Origin: Nocardioides potassii
GTDB taxonomy: Bacteria > Actinomycetota > Actinomycetes > Propionibacteriales > Nocardioidaceae
Assembly (NCBI RefSeq): GCF_021648885.1
Contig: NZ_JAKJHZ010000005.1
Coordinates: 868,001-932,000 of the forward strand
Direction: 5' to 3'
Length of the DNA: 64,000 bases
Part shown: positions 12,876 through 22,439 of the stretch, one piece after another
Position numbering within the stretch: position 1 is the first letter of the stretch
How the letters are laid out: each line of letters starts with the position of its first letter
Translations under genes and position numbers: made by a program
Notes under the pieces: generated by a model
Told to the model about the DNA's origin: nothing
Database searches by the model: none
Seen by the model: only the letters and a program-made list of their open reading frames with translations

Positions 12876-13499
12876 TCACCCGGCGACCAGCCGGTAGCCG
12901 TAGGTCCACGGTCGCGATGCGGCCGGTCCGGGCAGGTACGACTGCTCGGACTCCTCGATGCGCCATCCCACCTCCTCCACGAGGGACGGGATGTCGCGCG
13001 TCAGGTGGCAACCGCCCGCCACGGCGCGCTGCAGCGGCTCGAGCCGGCGCTGCCAACGCCGTACGGACTCGTCGGGCGCGAGCCCGTGCTCGAGGACGTG
13101 GAGCATCCCGCCCGGCCGCACCACCCGCCTCGCCTCGCGCAGAGCCAGCAACGGGTCGGGGATCGTGCAGAGGCTGAAGGTGACCAGCGCGCTGTCGTGC
13201 GAGTCGTCCGGCAGGTCCAGCCGCTGCCCGTCCAGGCCTGCTCGCTCGACGGAGACCTGCGTCCGTGCGCGCCGGAGCTCGGACAGCTCCCAGCCCAGGT
13301 CGGACGGCTCGATCGCCGTCACCGAGGCCACCTCCGGCGGGTACCAGCGGACGTTGAGCCCGCTGCCGAAGCCGATCTCGAGCACCCGACCCGTCAGGCC
13401 CGCGCACGCTACCTCGCGCAGCTCGCCCACCTCGTGGCCGCGCAGGCTCGCGTCGGTCAACCGCGGCACCACGCGCTCGTCCCACACCCGTAGGCTCAT
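12876..13499 (-). CDS. Class I SAM-dependent methyltransferase
   Basis: A 207-residue methyltransferase. Motif I is [11 protein letters not shown] near 45, motif II A-I-E-P-S near 68, and a later F-S-L-C-T-I-P-D with [12 protein letters not shown] completes the UbiE/Methyltransf_11 fold. Substrate unknown. It is encoded opposite dop: their start codons are separated by just 3 bases, and a TACGCT -10 for this gene (13506-13511 on this strand) lies inside dop, 6 bases before its own ATG. The transcript should therefore be leaderless and compete with that of dop. Confidence 0.88.
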   Translation of the reverse strand: MSLRVWDERVVPRLTDASLRGHEVGELREVACAGLTGRVLEIGFGSGLNVRWYPPEVASVTAIEPSDLGWELSELRRARTQVSVERAGLDGQRLDLPDDSHDSALVTFSLCTIPDPLLALREARRVVRPGGMLHVLEHGLAPDESVRRWQRRLEPLQRAVAGGCHLTRDIPSLVEEVGWRIEESEQSYLPGPAASRPWTYGYRLVAG

Positions 13500-13511
13500 T
13501 CCATGAGCGTA
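13491..13511. promoter_or_regulatory. Overlapping divergent leaderless promoters of dop and the methyltransferase
   Basis: The forward -10 TAGGCT (13491-13496) is 6 bases before the dop ATG and lies inside the first codons of the methyltransferase. The reverse -10 TACGCT (13506-13511) is 6 bases before the methyltransferase ATG and lies inside dop. The two start regions form the inverted repeat GCTCAT-tcc-ATGAGC. Both -10s sit within 21 bp, so simultaneous polymerase binding in both directions seems impossible. Confidence 0.6.
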
Positions 13512-15023
13512 CGACGGGTGATGGGCACCGAGGTCGAGTACGGCATCTCCGTGCAGGGCCAGCCCGCGGCCAACCCGATGGTCGCCTCGTCGCAGATCGT
13601 CAACGCCTACGCCTCGTCCACCGCCCGGGCCCGCCGGGCCCGCTGGGACTTCGAGGAGGAGTCGCCGCTGCGCGACGCCCGCGGCTTCGACATGGCGCGG
13701 CAGATGGCCGACCCCACCCAGCTGACCGACGAAGACCTCGGCCTCGCCAACGTCATCCTCACCAACGGCGCGCGGCTCTACGTCGACCACGCGCACCCGG
13801 AGTACTCCTCGCCCGAGGTCACGACCCCGCTCGACGTCGTGCGCTGGGAGAAGGCGGGGGAGCAGATCATGCTGGACGCCTCGCGGATGGCTGCGCAGGT
13901 GCCCGGGAGCACGCCGATCCTGCTCTACAAGAACAACACCGACAACAAGGGCGCGTCCTACGGCGCCCACGAGAACTACCTGATGCGCCGTTCGACGCAG
14001 TTCGCGGAGATCGTGCGCCACCTCACGCCGTTCTTCGTCTCGCGGCAGGTCGTCACCGGTGCGGGGCGTGTCGGCATCGGCCAGGACGGGCGCGACACGA
14101 CGCCCGAGCGCGGCTTCCAGATCAGCCAGCGCGCCGACTTCTTCGAGGTGGAGGTCGGTCTCGAGACGACCCTCAAGCGGCCGATCATCAACACCCGTGA
14201 CGAGCCGCACGCCGACCCCGCGGTCTACCGGCGCCTGCACGTCATCCTCGGGGACGCGAACCTGGCCGAGACCTCGATCTACCTCAAGGCCGGCACCACC
14301 GCGCTCGTGCTGGCGATGATCGAGGACGGCTTCATCGACCGCGACCTGACCGTGGAGGGTGCCGTGCGCACGCTGCGCGAGGTCTCGCACGACCCGACGC
14401 TGAGGCAGCTCGTCACGCTTCGCGACGGCCGCCGGCTCACGGCCGTGCAACTGCAGATGGAGTACCTCGAGCTCGCCCGCAAGCACGTCGAGGACCGCCT
14501 CGGCGCCGACGCCGACGAGCAGACCGTCGACGTCCTGGCTCGCTGGGAGTCGGTGCTCACCCGCCTCGAGCGCGATCCGATGGAGTGCGCCACCGAGCTC
14601 GACTGGGTCGCCAAGCTCAAGCTGCTCCAGCAGTACCGCGACCGCGACTCCCTCGACTGGGACGACGCCAAGCTGCACCTCATCGACCTGCAGTACTCCG
14701 ACGTACGCCCCGACAAGGGCCTCTACCACCGGCTCGCCGCGTCGGGACGCATCCAGCGCCTGCTCGACGACCAGCAGGTCGAGCACGCCATGCACGAGCC
14801 CCCGACCGACACCCGCGCCTACTTCCGCGGCCGCTGCCTCGACAAGTACGCCGACGCGGTGGCCGCCGCGTCGTGGGACTCGGTGATCTTCGACCTCCCG
14901 GGACGCGAGTCGCTCCAGCGGGTGCCCACGATCGACCCGCTGCGGGGCACCCGCGCCCATGTCGGCGACCTGATCGACCGCTCCGACACCGCCCAGGCGC
15001 TGGTCGCCGCCATCACCCGCTGA
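13503..15023 (+). CDS. dop: Depupylase/deamidase Dop
   Basis: Dop deamidates the C-terminal Gln of Pup where present and removes Pup from substrates. The 506-residue protein opens with [12 protein letters not shown], the glutamine-synthetase-like ATP/Mg site, and carries the flexible Dop-specific loop (residues about 38-80, [11 protein letters not shown]) that PafA lacks. Later H-P-E-Y-S-S-P-E and N-N-T-D-N-K-G are conserved metal and nucleotide residues. Leaderless start with TAGGCT 6 bases upstream. Pup in this genome ends in Glu, so only the depupylase activity would be needed. Confidence 0.96.
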   Translation: MSVRRVMGTEVEYGISVQGQPAANPMVASSQIVNAYASSTARARRARWDFEEESPLRDARGFDMARQMADPTQLTDEDLGLANVILTNGARLYVDHAHPEYSSPEVTTPLDVVRWEKAGEQIMLDASRMAAQVPGSTPILLYKNNTDNKGASYGAHENYLMRRSTQFAEIVRHLTPFFVSRQVVTGAGRVGIGQDGRDTTPERGFQISQRADFFEVEVGLETTLKRPIINTRDEPHADPAVYRRLHVILGDANLAETSIYLKAGTTALVLAMIEDGFIDRDLTVEGAVRTLREVSHDPTLRQLVTLRDGRRLTAVQLQMEYLELARKHVEDRLGADADEQTVDVLARWESVLTRLERDPMECATELDWVAKLKLLQQYRDRDSLDWDDAKLHLIDLQYSDVRPDKGLYHRLAASGRIQRLLDDQQVEHAMHEPPTDTRAYFRGRCLDKYADAVAAASWDSVIFDLPGRESLQRVPTIDPLRGTRAHVGDLIDRSDTAQALVAAITR

Positions 15024-15087
15024 GACTCGCCCGTCCACCGAGGGTGAACCTCCTTGTGGCGTCGGTGCGAGTGGATAGGGTCGAGTC

Positions 15088-15285
15088 ATGGCCCAGGAGC
15101 AGAAGCAGCCGCGCAAGTCCTCGCAGGAGGAGACGGCGACCGAGGAGGTCGTCGAGAGCGACCTCGCCGAGCGCAAGGAGATGATCGACGAGGACGTCGA
15201 CGCGATCCTCGACGAGATCGACGAGGTCCTCGAGACCAACGCCGAGGACTTCGTGAAGTCGTTCATCCAGAAGGGCGGCGAGTAG
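15088..15285 (+). CDS. pup: Prokaryotic ubiquitin-like protein Pup
   Basis: The 65-residue modifier that PafA attaches to lysines of proteins bound for degradation. It is rich in Glu, Asp and Lys, and the C-terminal part ([17 protein letters not shown]) is the ARC-binding helix. It ends K-G-G-E, so the ligatable Glu is already encoded and no deamidation is required (mycobacteria encode Gln). TAGGGT at 15076-15081 is 6 bases before the ATG, giving pup its own leaderless promoter. prcB follows 5 bases after the stop. Confidence 0.98.
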   Translation: MAQEQKQPRKSSQEETATEEVVESDLAERKEMIDEDVDAILDEIDEVLETNAEDFVKSFIQKGGE

Positions 15286-15290
15286 TCCGG

Positions 15291-16121
15291 ATGGGCGACT
15301 CCCGCCTGCCCACGTCCTACATGACGCCCGGCACCTCGAGCTTCGCCGACTTCCTCGGCGTCGAGGCGCCCGACCTGCTGCCGTCGCGCCGCGCCGTCCC
15401 CACGGGTGACGCCGGTGACCTCGCGCCCCACGGCACCACGATCGTGGCCGCGACCTTCGACGGCGGCGTCGTGATGGCGGGTGACCGCCGGGCCACGATG
15501 GGCAACATCATCGCCCAGCGCGACATCCAGAAGGTCTTCCCGGCCGACGAGTTCTCCGTCGTCGGCATCGCCGGCACCGCCGGGCTGGCGGTCGAGATGG
15601 TGCGGCTGTTCCAGACCGAGCTCGAGCACTACGAGAAGATCGAGGGGACGACGCTGTCGATGGACGGCAAGGCCAACCGTCTCTCTGCCCTGATCCGTGC
15701 CAACCTCGGGCTCGCGATGCAGGGCCTGGCCGTCGTCCCCCTCTTCGCTGGCTACGACGTCGCGGCCGACCATGGCCGGATCTTCAGCTACGACGTGACG
15801 GGCGGGCGCTACGAGGAGACCGCCTTCCACTCGGTCGGCTCGGGCTCGCTCTTCGCCCGCGGCTCGCTGAAGAAGCTCTACCGCGAGGACCTCGACGAGG
15901 AGGGCACCGTCACGGCGGTGGTGCAGGCGCTCTACGACGCCGCGGACGACGACTCCGCCACCGGCGGTCCCGACCTGACCCGCCGGATCTTCCCGGTCGT
16001 CCACGTGATCACCGCCGACGGTGGTCGCCGCATGCCAGATGCGGAGGTGTCGGCCATCGCGGACCGGATGATCGCCTCCCGGATGCAGCGTCCCGACGGC
16101 CCCGCCGCCCCCCTGACCTGA
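15291..16121 (+). CDS. prcB: 20S proteasome beta subunit PrcB
   Basis: The catalytic subunit of the bacterial proteasome, an N-terminal nucleophile hydrolase made as a precursor. The 48-residue propeptide ends in H-G, and Thr49 (T-T-I-V-A) becomes the catalytic N-terminus after self-cleavage. The mature part contains the expected G-D-R-R-A-T-M-G-N and a lysine in R-D-I-Q-K-V-F. The 276-residue precursor is of usual length. It starts 5 bases after pup and is followed by prcA, the standard order. Confidence 0.96.
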   Translation: MGDSRLPTSYMTPGTSSFADFLGVEAPDLLPSRRAVPTGDAGDLAPHGTTIVAATFDGGVVMAGDRRATMGNIIAQRDIQKVFPADEFSVVGIAGTAGLAVEMVRLFQTELEHYEKIEGTTLSMDGKANRLSALIRANLGLAMQGLAVVPLFAGYDVAADHGRIFSYDVTGGRYEETAFHSVGSGSLFARGSLKKLYREDLDEEGTVTAVVQALYDAADDDSATGGPDLTRRIFPVVHVITADGGRRMPDAEVSAIADRMIASRMQRPDGPAAPLT

Positions 16122-16143
16122 CGCTGACGTAGGAGCCACCCAG

Positions 16144-17103
16144 ATGTCCATGCCGTTCTACGTCTCGCCCGAGCAGCTGATGAAGGACCGGGCCGACTTC
16201 GCCCGCAAGGGCATCGCCCGCGGCCGGTCCGTCGTCGCCGTCCAGTACGCCGACGGGATCCTCTTCGTCTCGGAGAACCCGTCCCAGGCGCTGCACAAGG
16301 TCAGCGAGATCTACGACCGGATCGCCTTCGCCGCGGTCGGGCGCTACAACGAGTTCGAGAACCTCCGCATCGCCGGCGTACGACTCGCGGACATGCGCGG
16401 CTACGCCTACGACCGGCGCGACGTCACCGGTCGCGGCCTGGCCAACGCCTACGCCCAGACGCTCGGCACCATCTTCTCCTCGGGCGGCGAGAAGCCCTAC
16501 GAGGTGGAGATCTTCGTCGCCGAGATCGGCGACGAGCCCGCCGACGACCAGCTCTACCGGCTCACCTACGACGGCCAGGTCGCCGACGAGCACGGTTTCG
16601 CCGTGATGGGCGGTGCCGCGGACGTCGTCGCCGGGCACCTGCGCGAGCACTACGTCGCCGGCAGCTCCCTCGAGGACACCCTCCGGGTCGCCGTCGCCGC
16701 ACTGGGCCACTCCGAGACCGAGGACCGCGTCATCCCCGCCGGGGACCTCGAGGTCGCCGCCCTCGACCGCACCCGCACCCAGCCGCGCAAGTTCCTGCGC
16801 CTGCGCGCCGCCCGGCTCGCCGAGATCCTCGGTGGTCGTGGGGCTCCGACGTCCGACGCCGCCTCACCCGAGGACGCGCTCGCCGGTGCGGCACCGCACC
16901 AGTCCGGGACCGACGACCCGTCGGACCCGACCGACCAGGTCTCGGGCGCCGTCCCGCCGCTCGAGGACCCGGTGACGGGGGAGCCGCCCGTCGCGCCGCC
17001 CGTGGCGCCCCAGCGTCAGGAGCCGGCTCCCGGTGATTCCCCGGCCGGTGAGCCGCCGACCCCGGGCAGCCCGCCGCCGCCGACCGAGCCAGGTCAGGTC
17101 TGA
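16144..17103 (+). CDS. prcA: 20S proteasome alpha subunit PrcA with long Pro-rich tail
   Basis: Forms the gated outer rings of the proteasome. The N-terminus ([16 protein letters not shown]) and the core Y-N-E-F-E-N-L-R are typical. At 319 residues it is about 70 longer than mycobacterial PrcA; the excess is a low-complexity C-terminal tail (from about residue 228) rich in Pro, Asp, Glu and Gly, expected to be disordered. Such tails vary among actinobacteria. The ribosome site GGAG is at 16132-16135. Co-transcribed with prcB. Confidence 0.95.
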   Translation: MSMPFYVSPEQLMKDRADFARKGIARGRSVVAVQYADGILFVSENPSQALHKVSEIYDRIAFAAVGRYNEFENLRIAGVRLADMRGYAYDRRDVTGRGLANAYAQTLGTIFSSGGEKPYEVEIFVAEIGDEPADDQLYRLTYDGQVADEHGFAVMGGAADVVAGHLREHYVAGSSLEDTLRVAVAALGHSETEDRVIPAGDLEVAALDRTRTQPRKFLRLRAARLAEILGGRGAPTSDAASPEDALAGAAPHQSGTDDPSDPTDQVSGAVPPLEDPVTGEPPVAPPVAPQRQEPAPGDSPAGEPPTPGSPPPPTEPGQV

Positions 17104-17154
17104 CCGGTCCCACCAGGCGCGACCAGGCCGGCCGGGCCCAGGTGAAGGTGCGGC

Positions 17155-17565
17155 TCAGCGGACGTTGAGTCCTGGCCAGTCGTCGGTGGCCACGGTCGGG
17201 ATGCCGCTGAGCCGACGCCGGTAGCGCACGAGCGGGCCGAACTCCGCGAGGGCTCCCCACAGCCGCTGGTGCGCGGCCCACGGGAGCGGGCCCGTCGGCT
17301 GGACGTTGCCGTCGGGGCCGAACTCGTGCCACGCGTCGCCGAAGCCGATCCACGCCGGCGTCCACGTCGCCGCGTCGTCCCAGTCGCCGCGCCGCTGCTC
17401 GACCAGGCGCCTGCGGAGCTGGAACTCCATCCGCGGGCCGTCGACGACCACGGGCGCCGTGCGGACGGGCCACAGCCACATGTCCTCGGTCATCACCCGC
17501 AGCTCGAGGTCCTCCACGACGCTCGGCTCGGCGAGCACCGTGGCGACCAGGTGGCGGGGTCCCAT
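17155..17565 (-). CDS. Hypothetical protein between prcA and pafA
   Basis: A 136-residue protein read on the opposite strand from the proteasome genes. It is tryptophan-rich with many charged residues (M-W-L-W-P-V-R-T-A-P-V-V-V and W-T-P-A-W-I-G-F-G-D-A-W-H). It has no signal peptide or membrane segment, and I recognise no domain. The ATG at 17565 is the best start visible but has neither a clear ribosome site nor a TANNNT element, so the true start may differ. Length and composition look protein-like rather than spurious. Confidence 0.55.
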   Translation of the reverse strand: MGPRHLVATVLAEPSVVEDLELRVMTEDMWLWPVRTAPVVVDGPRMEFQLRRRLVEQRRGDWDDAATWTPAWIGFGDAWHEFGPDGNVQPTGPLPWAAHQRLWGALAEFGPLVRYRRRLSGIPTVATDDWPGLNVR

Positions 17566-17655
17566 GGGGGAACGCTCACCCGCGGAGGCGCCACGCGTCA
17601 AGGTTTCCGCGTCGAGTGACCGCCCGCGCGTGGTCCCCGCGCCTAGGGTGGAGGC

Positions 17656-19017
17656 ATGGACCGTCGGATCTTCGGCATCGAGAACGAGTACGGCGTCACG
17701 TGCACGTTCAAGGGCCAGCGCCGCCTGAGCCCCGACGAGGTCGCGCGCTACCTGTTCCGCAAGGTCGTCAGCTGGGGTCGCTCGTCCAACGTCTTCCTCC
17801 GCAACGGCGCGCGGCTCTACCTCGACGTCGGCAGCCACCCCGAGTACGCGACGCCGGAGTGCGACGACATCGTCGACCTCGTCACGCACGACAAGGCGGG
17901 GGAGCGGATCCTCGAGGGCCTGCTGCTCGACGCGGAGAACCGCCTGCACGAGGAGGGCATCTCGGGCGACATCTACCTGTTCAAGAACAACACCGACTCC
18001 GCCGGCAACTCCTACGGCTGCCACGAGAACTACCTGGTCGGCCGGGCGGGGGAGTTCAGCAAGCTCGCCGAGGTGCTGATCCCGTTCCTGGTGACCCGCC
18101 AGATCGTCGTCGGCGCGGGGAAGGTCGTGATGACCCCGCGCGGGGCGTCGTACAGCGTGAGCCAGCGTGCGGAGCACATCTGGGAGGGCGTCAGCAGCGC
18201 CACCACCCGCAGCCGGCCGATCATCAACACCCGCGACGAGCCGCACGCCGACGCCGAGCGGTTCCGCCGGCTCCACGTGATCGTCGGCGACTCCAACATG
18301 AGCGAGACCACCACGATGCTCAAGGTCGCCTCGTGCGACCTGGTCCTGCGGATGATCGAGGACGGCGTCGTGATGCGCGACCTCACCATGGAGAACCCGA
18401 TCCGCGCCATCCGCGAGATCAGCCACGACCCCACCGGACGCCGCAAGGTGCGCCTGGCCAACGGCCGTGAGGCGAGCGCGCTGGAGATCCAGGCGGAGTA
18501 CCTGGGCAAGGCGCGCGACTACGTCGACCGCCGGCAGATCTCGACGCCCCTGATCGAGCGGGCGCTCGACCTGTGGGAGCGCGGGCTGAAGGCTGTCGAG
18601 TCCGACGACCTCGGTCTGGTGGACCGCGAGATCGACTGGGTCATCAAGCACAAGCTCATCGAGCGCTACCGCGCCAAGCACGGCCTCTCGCTCGGTGACC
18701 CGCGCATCGCGCAGCTCGACCTCGCCTACCACGACATCCACCGCGGCCGCGGCCTCTACTACCTCCTCGAGAAGCGCGGCGCCGTCGCCCGCGTGACGAC
18801 CGACCTCAAGATCTTCGAGGCCAAGAGCGTCCCGCCGCAGAACACCCGCGCCCGCCTGCGCGGCGAGTTCATCCGCAAGGCGCAGGAGCGCCGTCGCGAC
18901 TTCACCGTCGACTGGGTGCACCTCAAGCTCAACGACCAGGCGCAGCGCACCGTCTTGTGCAAGGACCCGTTCAAGGCCCACGACGAGCGCGTGCAGAGGC
19001 TCATCGACGGGATGTAG
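17656..19017 (+). CDS. pafA: Pup ligase PafA
   Basis: Activates the C-terminal Glu of Pup with ATP and forms an isopeptide bond to a target lysine. The 453-residue protein begins [13 protein letters not shown], the conserved nucleotide site, with [10 protein letters not shown] and [15 protein letters not shown] as further active-site segments. It is homologous to Dop but lacks the Dop loop near residue 40. TAGGGT at 17644-17649 is 6 bases before the ATG, so it has its own leaderless promoter, separate from prcBA. Confidence 0.97.
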   Translation: MDRRIFGIENEYGVTCTFKGQRRLSPDEVARYLFRKVVSWGRSSNVFLRNGARLYLDVGSHPEYATPECDDIVDLVTHDKAGERILEGLLLDAENRLHEEGISGDIYLFKNNTDSAGNSYGCHENYLVGRAGEFSKLAEVLIPFLVTRQIVVGAGKVVMTPRGASYSVSQRAEHIWEGVSSATTRSRPIINTRDEPHADAERFRRLHVIVGDSNMSETTTMLKVASCDLVLRMIEDGVVMRDLTMENPIRAIREISHDPTGRRKVRLANGREASALEIQAEYLGKARDYVDRRQISTPLIERALDLWERGLKAVESDDLGLVDREIDWVIKHKLIERYRAKHGLSLGDPRIAQLDLAYHDIHRGRGLYYLLEKRGAVARVTTDLKIFEAKSVPPQNTRARLRGEFIRKAQERRRDFTVDWVHLKLNDQAQRTVLCKDPFKAHDERVQRLIDGM

Positions 19018-19104
19018 GGCCCGCTGGATAGGGTGACCCGGCACCATCGTGACCAGCTCGCGATACCTGCTGTGACCTGTTGACGACTTGATGAGGTTGA
19101 ACCT

Positions 19105-20070
19105 GTGTCCCGTGTACGTTCCGCTGCGCTCAGCGGTCTCCTCGCCGTCAGCCTGCTCGGCCTCGCGGCCTGCGGCTCCGACTCGAGCGACTCCGAGGAG
19201 GCCGGCGCGTCGCTGAGCTCGGTCACGATCACCGGCGACCAGGGCAAGGCACCGAAGGTGACCTTCGACGGCCCCCTCGACGGGTCCAAGACCGAGTCCG
19301 AGGTGCTCATCGAGGGCGACGGCGAGGAGGTCGCCTCCGGCGACACCGTCGAGGCCCAGTGGTGGATCGGCAACGGCTTCACCGAGGAGGAGACCCAGAG
19401 CACCTGGGGCGAGGACGGCAAGGGCAAGCCGCAGTCCCTCGAGGTCGGCGACGAGGTCCTCCCGTTCCTCACCGACACGATGGTCGGCAAGAAGGTGGGC
19501 GACCGCGTCGTGCTGATGACGCCGTCGGACAAGGCGTTCGGCGAGGGCGGCGGTGCCCGCTTCAACATCGGCAACCGCGACGCCGCGCTGATCATCGTCG
19601 ACATCATGGGTCGCAAGGACACCGTGCCGCCGCTCGACGGCCCGAAGGGCGAGGAGAAGAAGCCCGCGAGCTGGGCGCCCACCCTGATCGAGAAGGACGG
19701 CGTCATCACCGGCCTCGACTTCTCCACCGCCCACAAGCCCAGCGGCAAGCTGATCGCCACCACGCTCGTCAGGGGCGACGGTCCGGTGGTGAAGTCGGGG
19801 CAGACCCTCACGGTGAACTACCTCGGCCAGGTCTACGACGCCGACAAGCCCTTCGACGAGTCCTACTCCAAGGAGCCCGCGGAGTTCCCGATCGGCGTCG
19901 GCAGCGTCATCAAGGGCTGGGACGAGCGGCTCGTCGGTCGCACCGTGGGCTCGCGCGTGATCCTCGAGATCCCGCCGGCCGACGGCTACGGCGAGGAGGG
20001 CAACGAGGGCGCCGGGATCAAGGGCACCGACACGCTGTTCTTCGTCGTCGACATCCTCGGCGCGAGCTGA
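19105..20070 (+). CDS. Lipoprotein FKBP-type peptidyl-prolyl isomerase, two FKBP domains
   Basis: A 321-residue secreted foldase. The N-terminus is a lipoprotein signal (hydrophobic 8-20, lipobox L-A-A-C with Cys23), so it should be anchored to the outer face of the membrane. Two FKBP domains follow at about 70-175 and 215-320; the second has V-N-Y-L-G-Q-V-Y-D and V-I-K-G-W-D-E-R-L-V-G, the proline-isomerase pocket, and is more canonical than the first. GTG start. A TAGGGT at 19027-19032 could be its promoter. It sits between pafA and pafB, a recurrent position in actinobacteria. Confidence 0.92.
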   Translation: MSRVRSAALSGLLAVSLLGLAACGSDSSDSEEAGASLSSVTITGDQGKAPKVTFDGPLDGSKTESEVLIEGDGEEVASGDTVEAQWWIGNGFTEEETQSTWGEDGKGKPQSLEVGDEVLPFLTDTMVGKKVGDRVVLMTPSDKAFGEGGGARFNIGNRDAALIIVDIMGRKDTVPPLDGPKGEEKKPASWAPTLIEKDGVITGLDFSTAHKPSGKLIATTLVRGDGPVVKSGQTLTVNYLGQVYDADKPFDESYSKEPAEFPIGVGSVIKGWDERLVGRTVGSRVILEIPPADGYGEEGNEGAGIKGTDTLFFVVDILGAS

Positions 20071-20109
20071 CTGCGCGAGCCGGTCCACGAGAAGGGCGGG
20101 AGGAGAGGC

Positions 20110-21084
20110 ATGGCGCAGCCACGGGCAGAGCGGCTGATGAACCTGCACATCCTCCTGCTGGGCGCGAAGCGGTTCATCGGCAAGGACGCCATCCGCGACG
20201 CCGTCTACCCCGACTACGACCGCGGGCCGGCCGGCGACGAGGCGTTCGAGCGCGCCTTCGAGCGTGACAAGGACGCCCTGCGCCAGATCGGCGCCGTGAT
20301 CGAGGTCGGCAGCGCGGACGCGTTCTTCGACGACGAGATCGGCTACCGCATCCCCACCGAGCAGACCTCGCTGCCGGAGATCCGCTTCGAGTCCGACGAG
20401 GCCGCCGTGCTCGGCCTCGCTGCCCAGGTCTGGCAGCAGGCGACGCTCGCCAAGGCGACCGCCCGGGCGCTGGCCAAGCTCAAGGGCCAGGGCGTCGAGA
20501 TCGATCCCGCCCGGCTCGAGGTGGTCGCCCCGGCCATCACCGCCGACGAGCCCGCCTTCGAGCCGCTCTGGGACGCCGTCGGCAAGCGCCGCCAGGTCAG
20601 CTTCCCCTACCAGCGCGCGAGCCAGACCGAGCCGACGACCCGGCGCGTCCAGCCGTGGGGGCTGGCCCGCTCGTCCGGTCGCTGGTACGTCGTCGGCTTC
20701 GACGTCGACCGTGGGGCCGAGCGCGTCTTCCGCCTGTCCCGCATCGTCGGCCCGGTGCGTGCGAGCGGCAAGTCCGGAGCGTACGACGTCCCGGAGGGCA
20801 CCGACGTACGCGCGGTGGCCCGCCGGCTCGCTCCGTCGTTCCCCTCGGTCCGGGCCGAGCTGAGGGTGCGCCAGGGCACGGCCGTCGCGCTGCGCCGCCG
20901 TGCGGAGTCCGTGACGCCGCACGCCGAGGACGGGTGGGACGCCGTGGTCGTCGAGGGCCCCGTGCACGAGATCTCCGACGAGGTGCTGACCCACGGCACG
21001 TCCGTCGTCGTCGAGGGTCCGGCGTCACTGCGCGACGAGGTGGTCGCTCGCCTGACCGCCGTGGCCGCGGGAGGCGCGCGTTGA
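20110..21084 (+). CDS. pafB: WYL-domain transcriptional regulator PafB
   Basis: First half of the PafBC pair, which in mycobacteria activates LexA-independent DNA-damage genes. The 324-residue protein has an N-terminal winged helix (about 8-75), a central WCX-like linker and a WYL domain (about 175-235, W-G-L-A-R-S-S-G-R-W-Y-V-V-G-F-D), thought to bind single-stranded nucleic acid, then a WCX tail. The ribosome site lies in GGGAGGAGAGGC before 20110. The stop overlaps the TTG start of pafC (TTGA), showing translational coupling. Confidence 0.93.
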   Translation: MAQPRAERLMNLHILLLGAKRFIGKDAIRDAVYPDYDRGPAGDEAFERAFERDKDALRQIGAVIEVGSADAFFDDEIGYRIPTEQTSLPEIRFESDEAAVLGLAAQVWQQATLAKATARALAKLKGQGVEIDPARLEVVAPAITADEPAFEPLWDAVGKRRQVSFPYQRASQTEPTTRRVQPWGLARSSGRWYVVGFDVDRGAERVFRLSRIVGPVRASGKSGAYDVPEGTDVRAVARRLAPSFPSVRAELRVRQGTAVALRRRAESVTPHAEDGWDAVVVEGPVHEISDEVLTHGTSVVVEGPASLRDEVVARLTAVAAGGAR

Positions 21085-22073
21085 CCAGCCAGTCCGCCGA
21101 CACCGCCCCGGACCAGGTGGCCCGCCTGCTCGCGCTGGTGCCCTACCTGCTCGCGCGTGGCGAGGTGCGCCTCGACGACGCGGCCGCCCACTTCGGCACC
21201 GACGCCGACCAGATCGAGCGCGACCTGCGCCTGCTCTTCATGACCGGCGTCTCGCCGGGCCTGCCCGGTGACCTGATCGAGGTGGACCTCGAGGCGCTCG
21301 AGGGCGACCGGATCATCCGCGTCGACAACGCCGACTACCTGGCGCGCCCGGTGCGGTTCTCACCCGCGGAGGCGACCTCGCTGGTGGTGGCGCTCCGGAC
21401 GATGGCCGAGGCCGCACCGGAGGAGGCGCGCGACGTCATCCAGCGCACGCTGACCAAGCTCGAGGAGGCGGCCGGCCAGGACGGCGACGGACTGCTCAAG
21501 CTGCACGTCGACCCGACGGCGCTCGAGGCCAGCGCCGTCGTACCCGTGCTGGAGTCGGCGATCGCGCACAGCCACCAGGCCGAGATCGTCTACCACGTGC
21601 CGTCGCGCGACGAGGAGTCCCGCCGGGTCGTCGACCCGCGGGGCCTGGCCCGCGTCGAGGACCTGCTCTACCTCGACGCGTGGTGCCACACCGCGCAGGG
21701 CGACCGGGCGTTCCGGGTCGACCGCATCGTCGCTGCCACCGAGCTGGACTCGCCGGTCGCCGACCCGGGTGCCCGTGCCCGCGACCTCACCGGCGGCTGG
21801 TTCACCGACTCCGAGACCCGGACCGTGACCCTGCGGCTCGCCCCGCCGGCGCGGTGGGTGACCGAGTACTACCAGGTCACCGACCAGCGCCCCGGCCCGG
21901 ACGGGACGATCGACGTGGACCTCGAGGTGGCCAGCGAACAGTGGGTGCGCTCCCTGTTGTTCCGCCTCGCGCCGCACGCGACCCTGCTCGCCCCCGACGA
22001 CTACGCCGAGGCGTTCAGGGCCGCCGCGCGGGCAACCCTCCGCCTCTACGAGGGCGACCGCGTAGACTCGTAG
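21081..22073 (+). CDS. pafC: WYL-domain transcriptional regulator PafC
   Basis: Second half of PafBC; about 330 residues with the same order of winged helix (10-75), WYL domain (about 155-225, R-G-L-A-R-V-E-D-L-L-Y-L-D-A-W-C) and WCX tail. The TTG at 21081 overlaps the pafB stop by 4 bases, so equimolar synthesis is likely. The mycobacterial pair is a DNA-damage-responsive activator; that this pair behaves alike is inferred from synteny with pafA and tatAC. Confidence 0.93.
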   Translation: MTSQSADTAPDQVARLLALVPYLLARGEVRLDDAAAHFGTDADQIERDLRLLFMTGVSPGLPGDLIEVDLEALEGDRIIRVDNADYLARPVRFSPAEATSLVVALRTMAEAAPEEARDVIQRTLTKLEEAAGQDGDGLLKLHVDPTALEASAVVPVLESAIAHSHQAEIVYHVPSRDEESRRVVDPRGLARVEDLLYLDAWCHTAQGDRAFRVDRIVAATELDSPVADPGARARDLTGGWFTDSETRTVTLRLAPPARWVTEYYQVTDQRPGPDGTIDVDLEVASEQWVRSLLFRLAPHATLLAPDDYAEAFRAAARATLRLYEGDRVDS

Positions 22074-22124
22074 GGTCCCTTCCGGGCTCGGCTCACACGA
22101 ACCTCAACGAAGACGGAGCGTCTC

Positions 22125-22433
22125 ATGATCAACCCGATGATCGGCATGCCGCAGGGTGCGGAGTGGCTGGTGATCCTCGCCATCGTCGTGCTCGTCTTCG
22201 GCGCCGCCAAGCTGCCCGAGCTCGCCCGCAGCTCGGGCCAGGCCCTGCGCATCTTCAAGACCGAGACGAAGGACCTGCGCGACGGGGACAAGGCCGACAA
22301 GCAGGCCACCGCCGAGCAGCGCGAGATCGAGACGCGCAACGAGGCCACGGGGGCCACCGGTTCGACGGGCGCGACGACCGACCCCGCCACCGGTGAGGTC
22401 GTCCACGAGCGGCGCGACGACACCACCGCCTGA
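22125..22433 (+). CDS. tatA: Twin-arginine translocase subunit TatA
   Basis: Pore-forming subunit of the Tat system that exports folded proteins. The 102-residue protein has one membrane helix (about 13-31, W-L-V-I-L-A-I-V-V-L-V-F-G) with F-G-A-A-K-L-P-E-L-A-R at its end, the conserved hinge and amphipathic helix, then an acidic, Thr-rich tail. Ribosome site GGAG at 22113-22116. It is followed 6 bases later by tatC. No tatB lies here; actinobacterial tatB is usually elsewhere. Confidence 0.96.
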   Translation: MINPMIGMPQGAEWLVILAIVVLVFGAAKLPELARSSGQALRIFKTETKDLRDGDKADKQATAEQREIETRNEATGATGSTGATTDPATGEVVHERRDDTTA

Positions 22434-22439
22434 CCCGGG

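Noticed and set aside
12876..16151. A minus-strand open frame of over 1000 codons across dop, pup and prcB
   Set aside because: Only the last 207 codons (the methyltransferase) look like protein. The rest is the mirror of high-GC forward genes with the biased composition typical of antisense frames. Similar very long antisense frames over pafA, helY and metH were discarded for the same reason.
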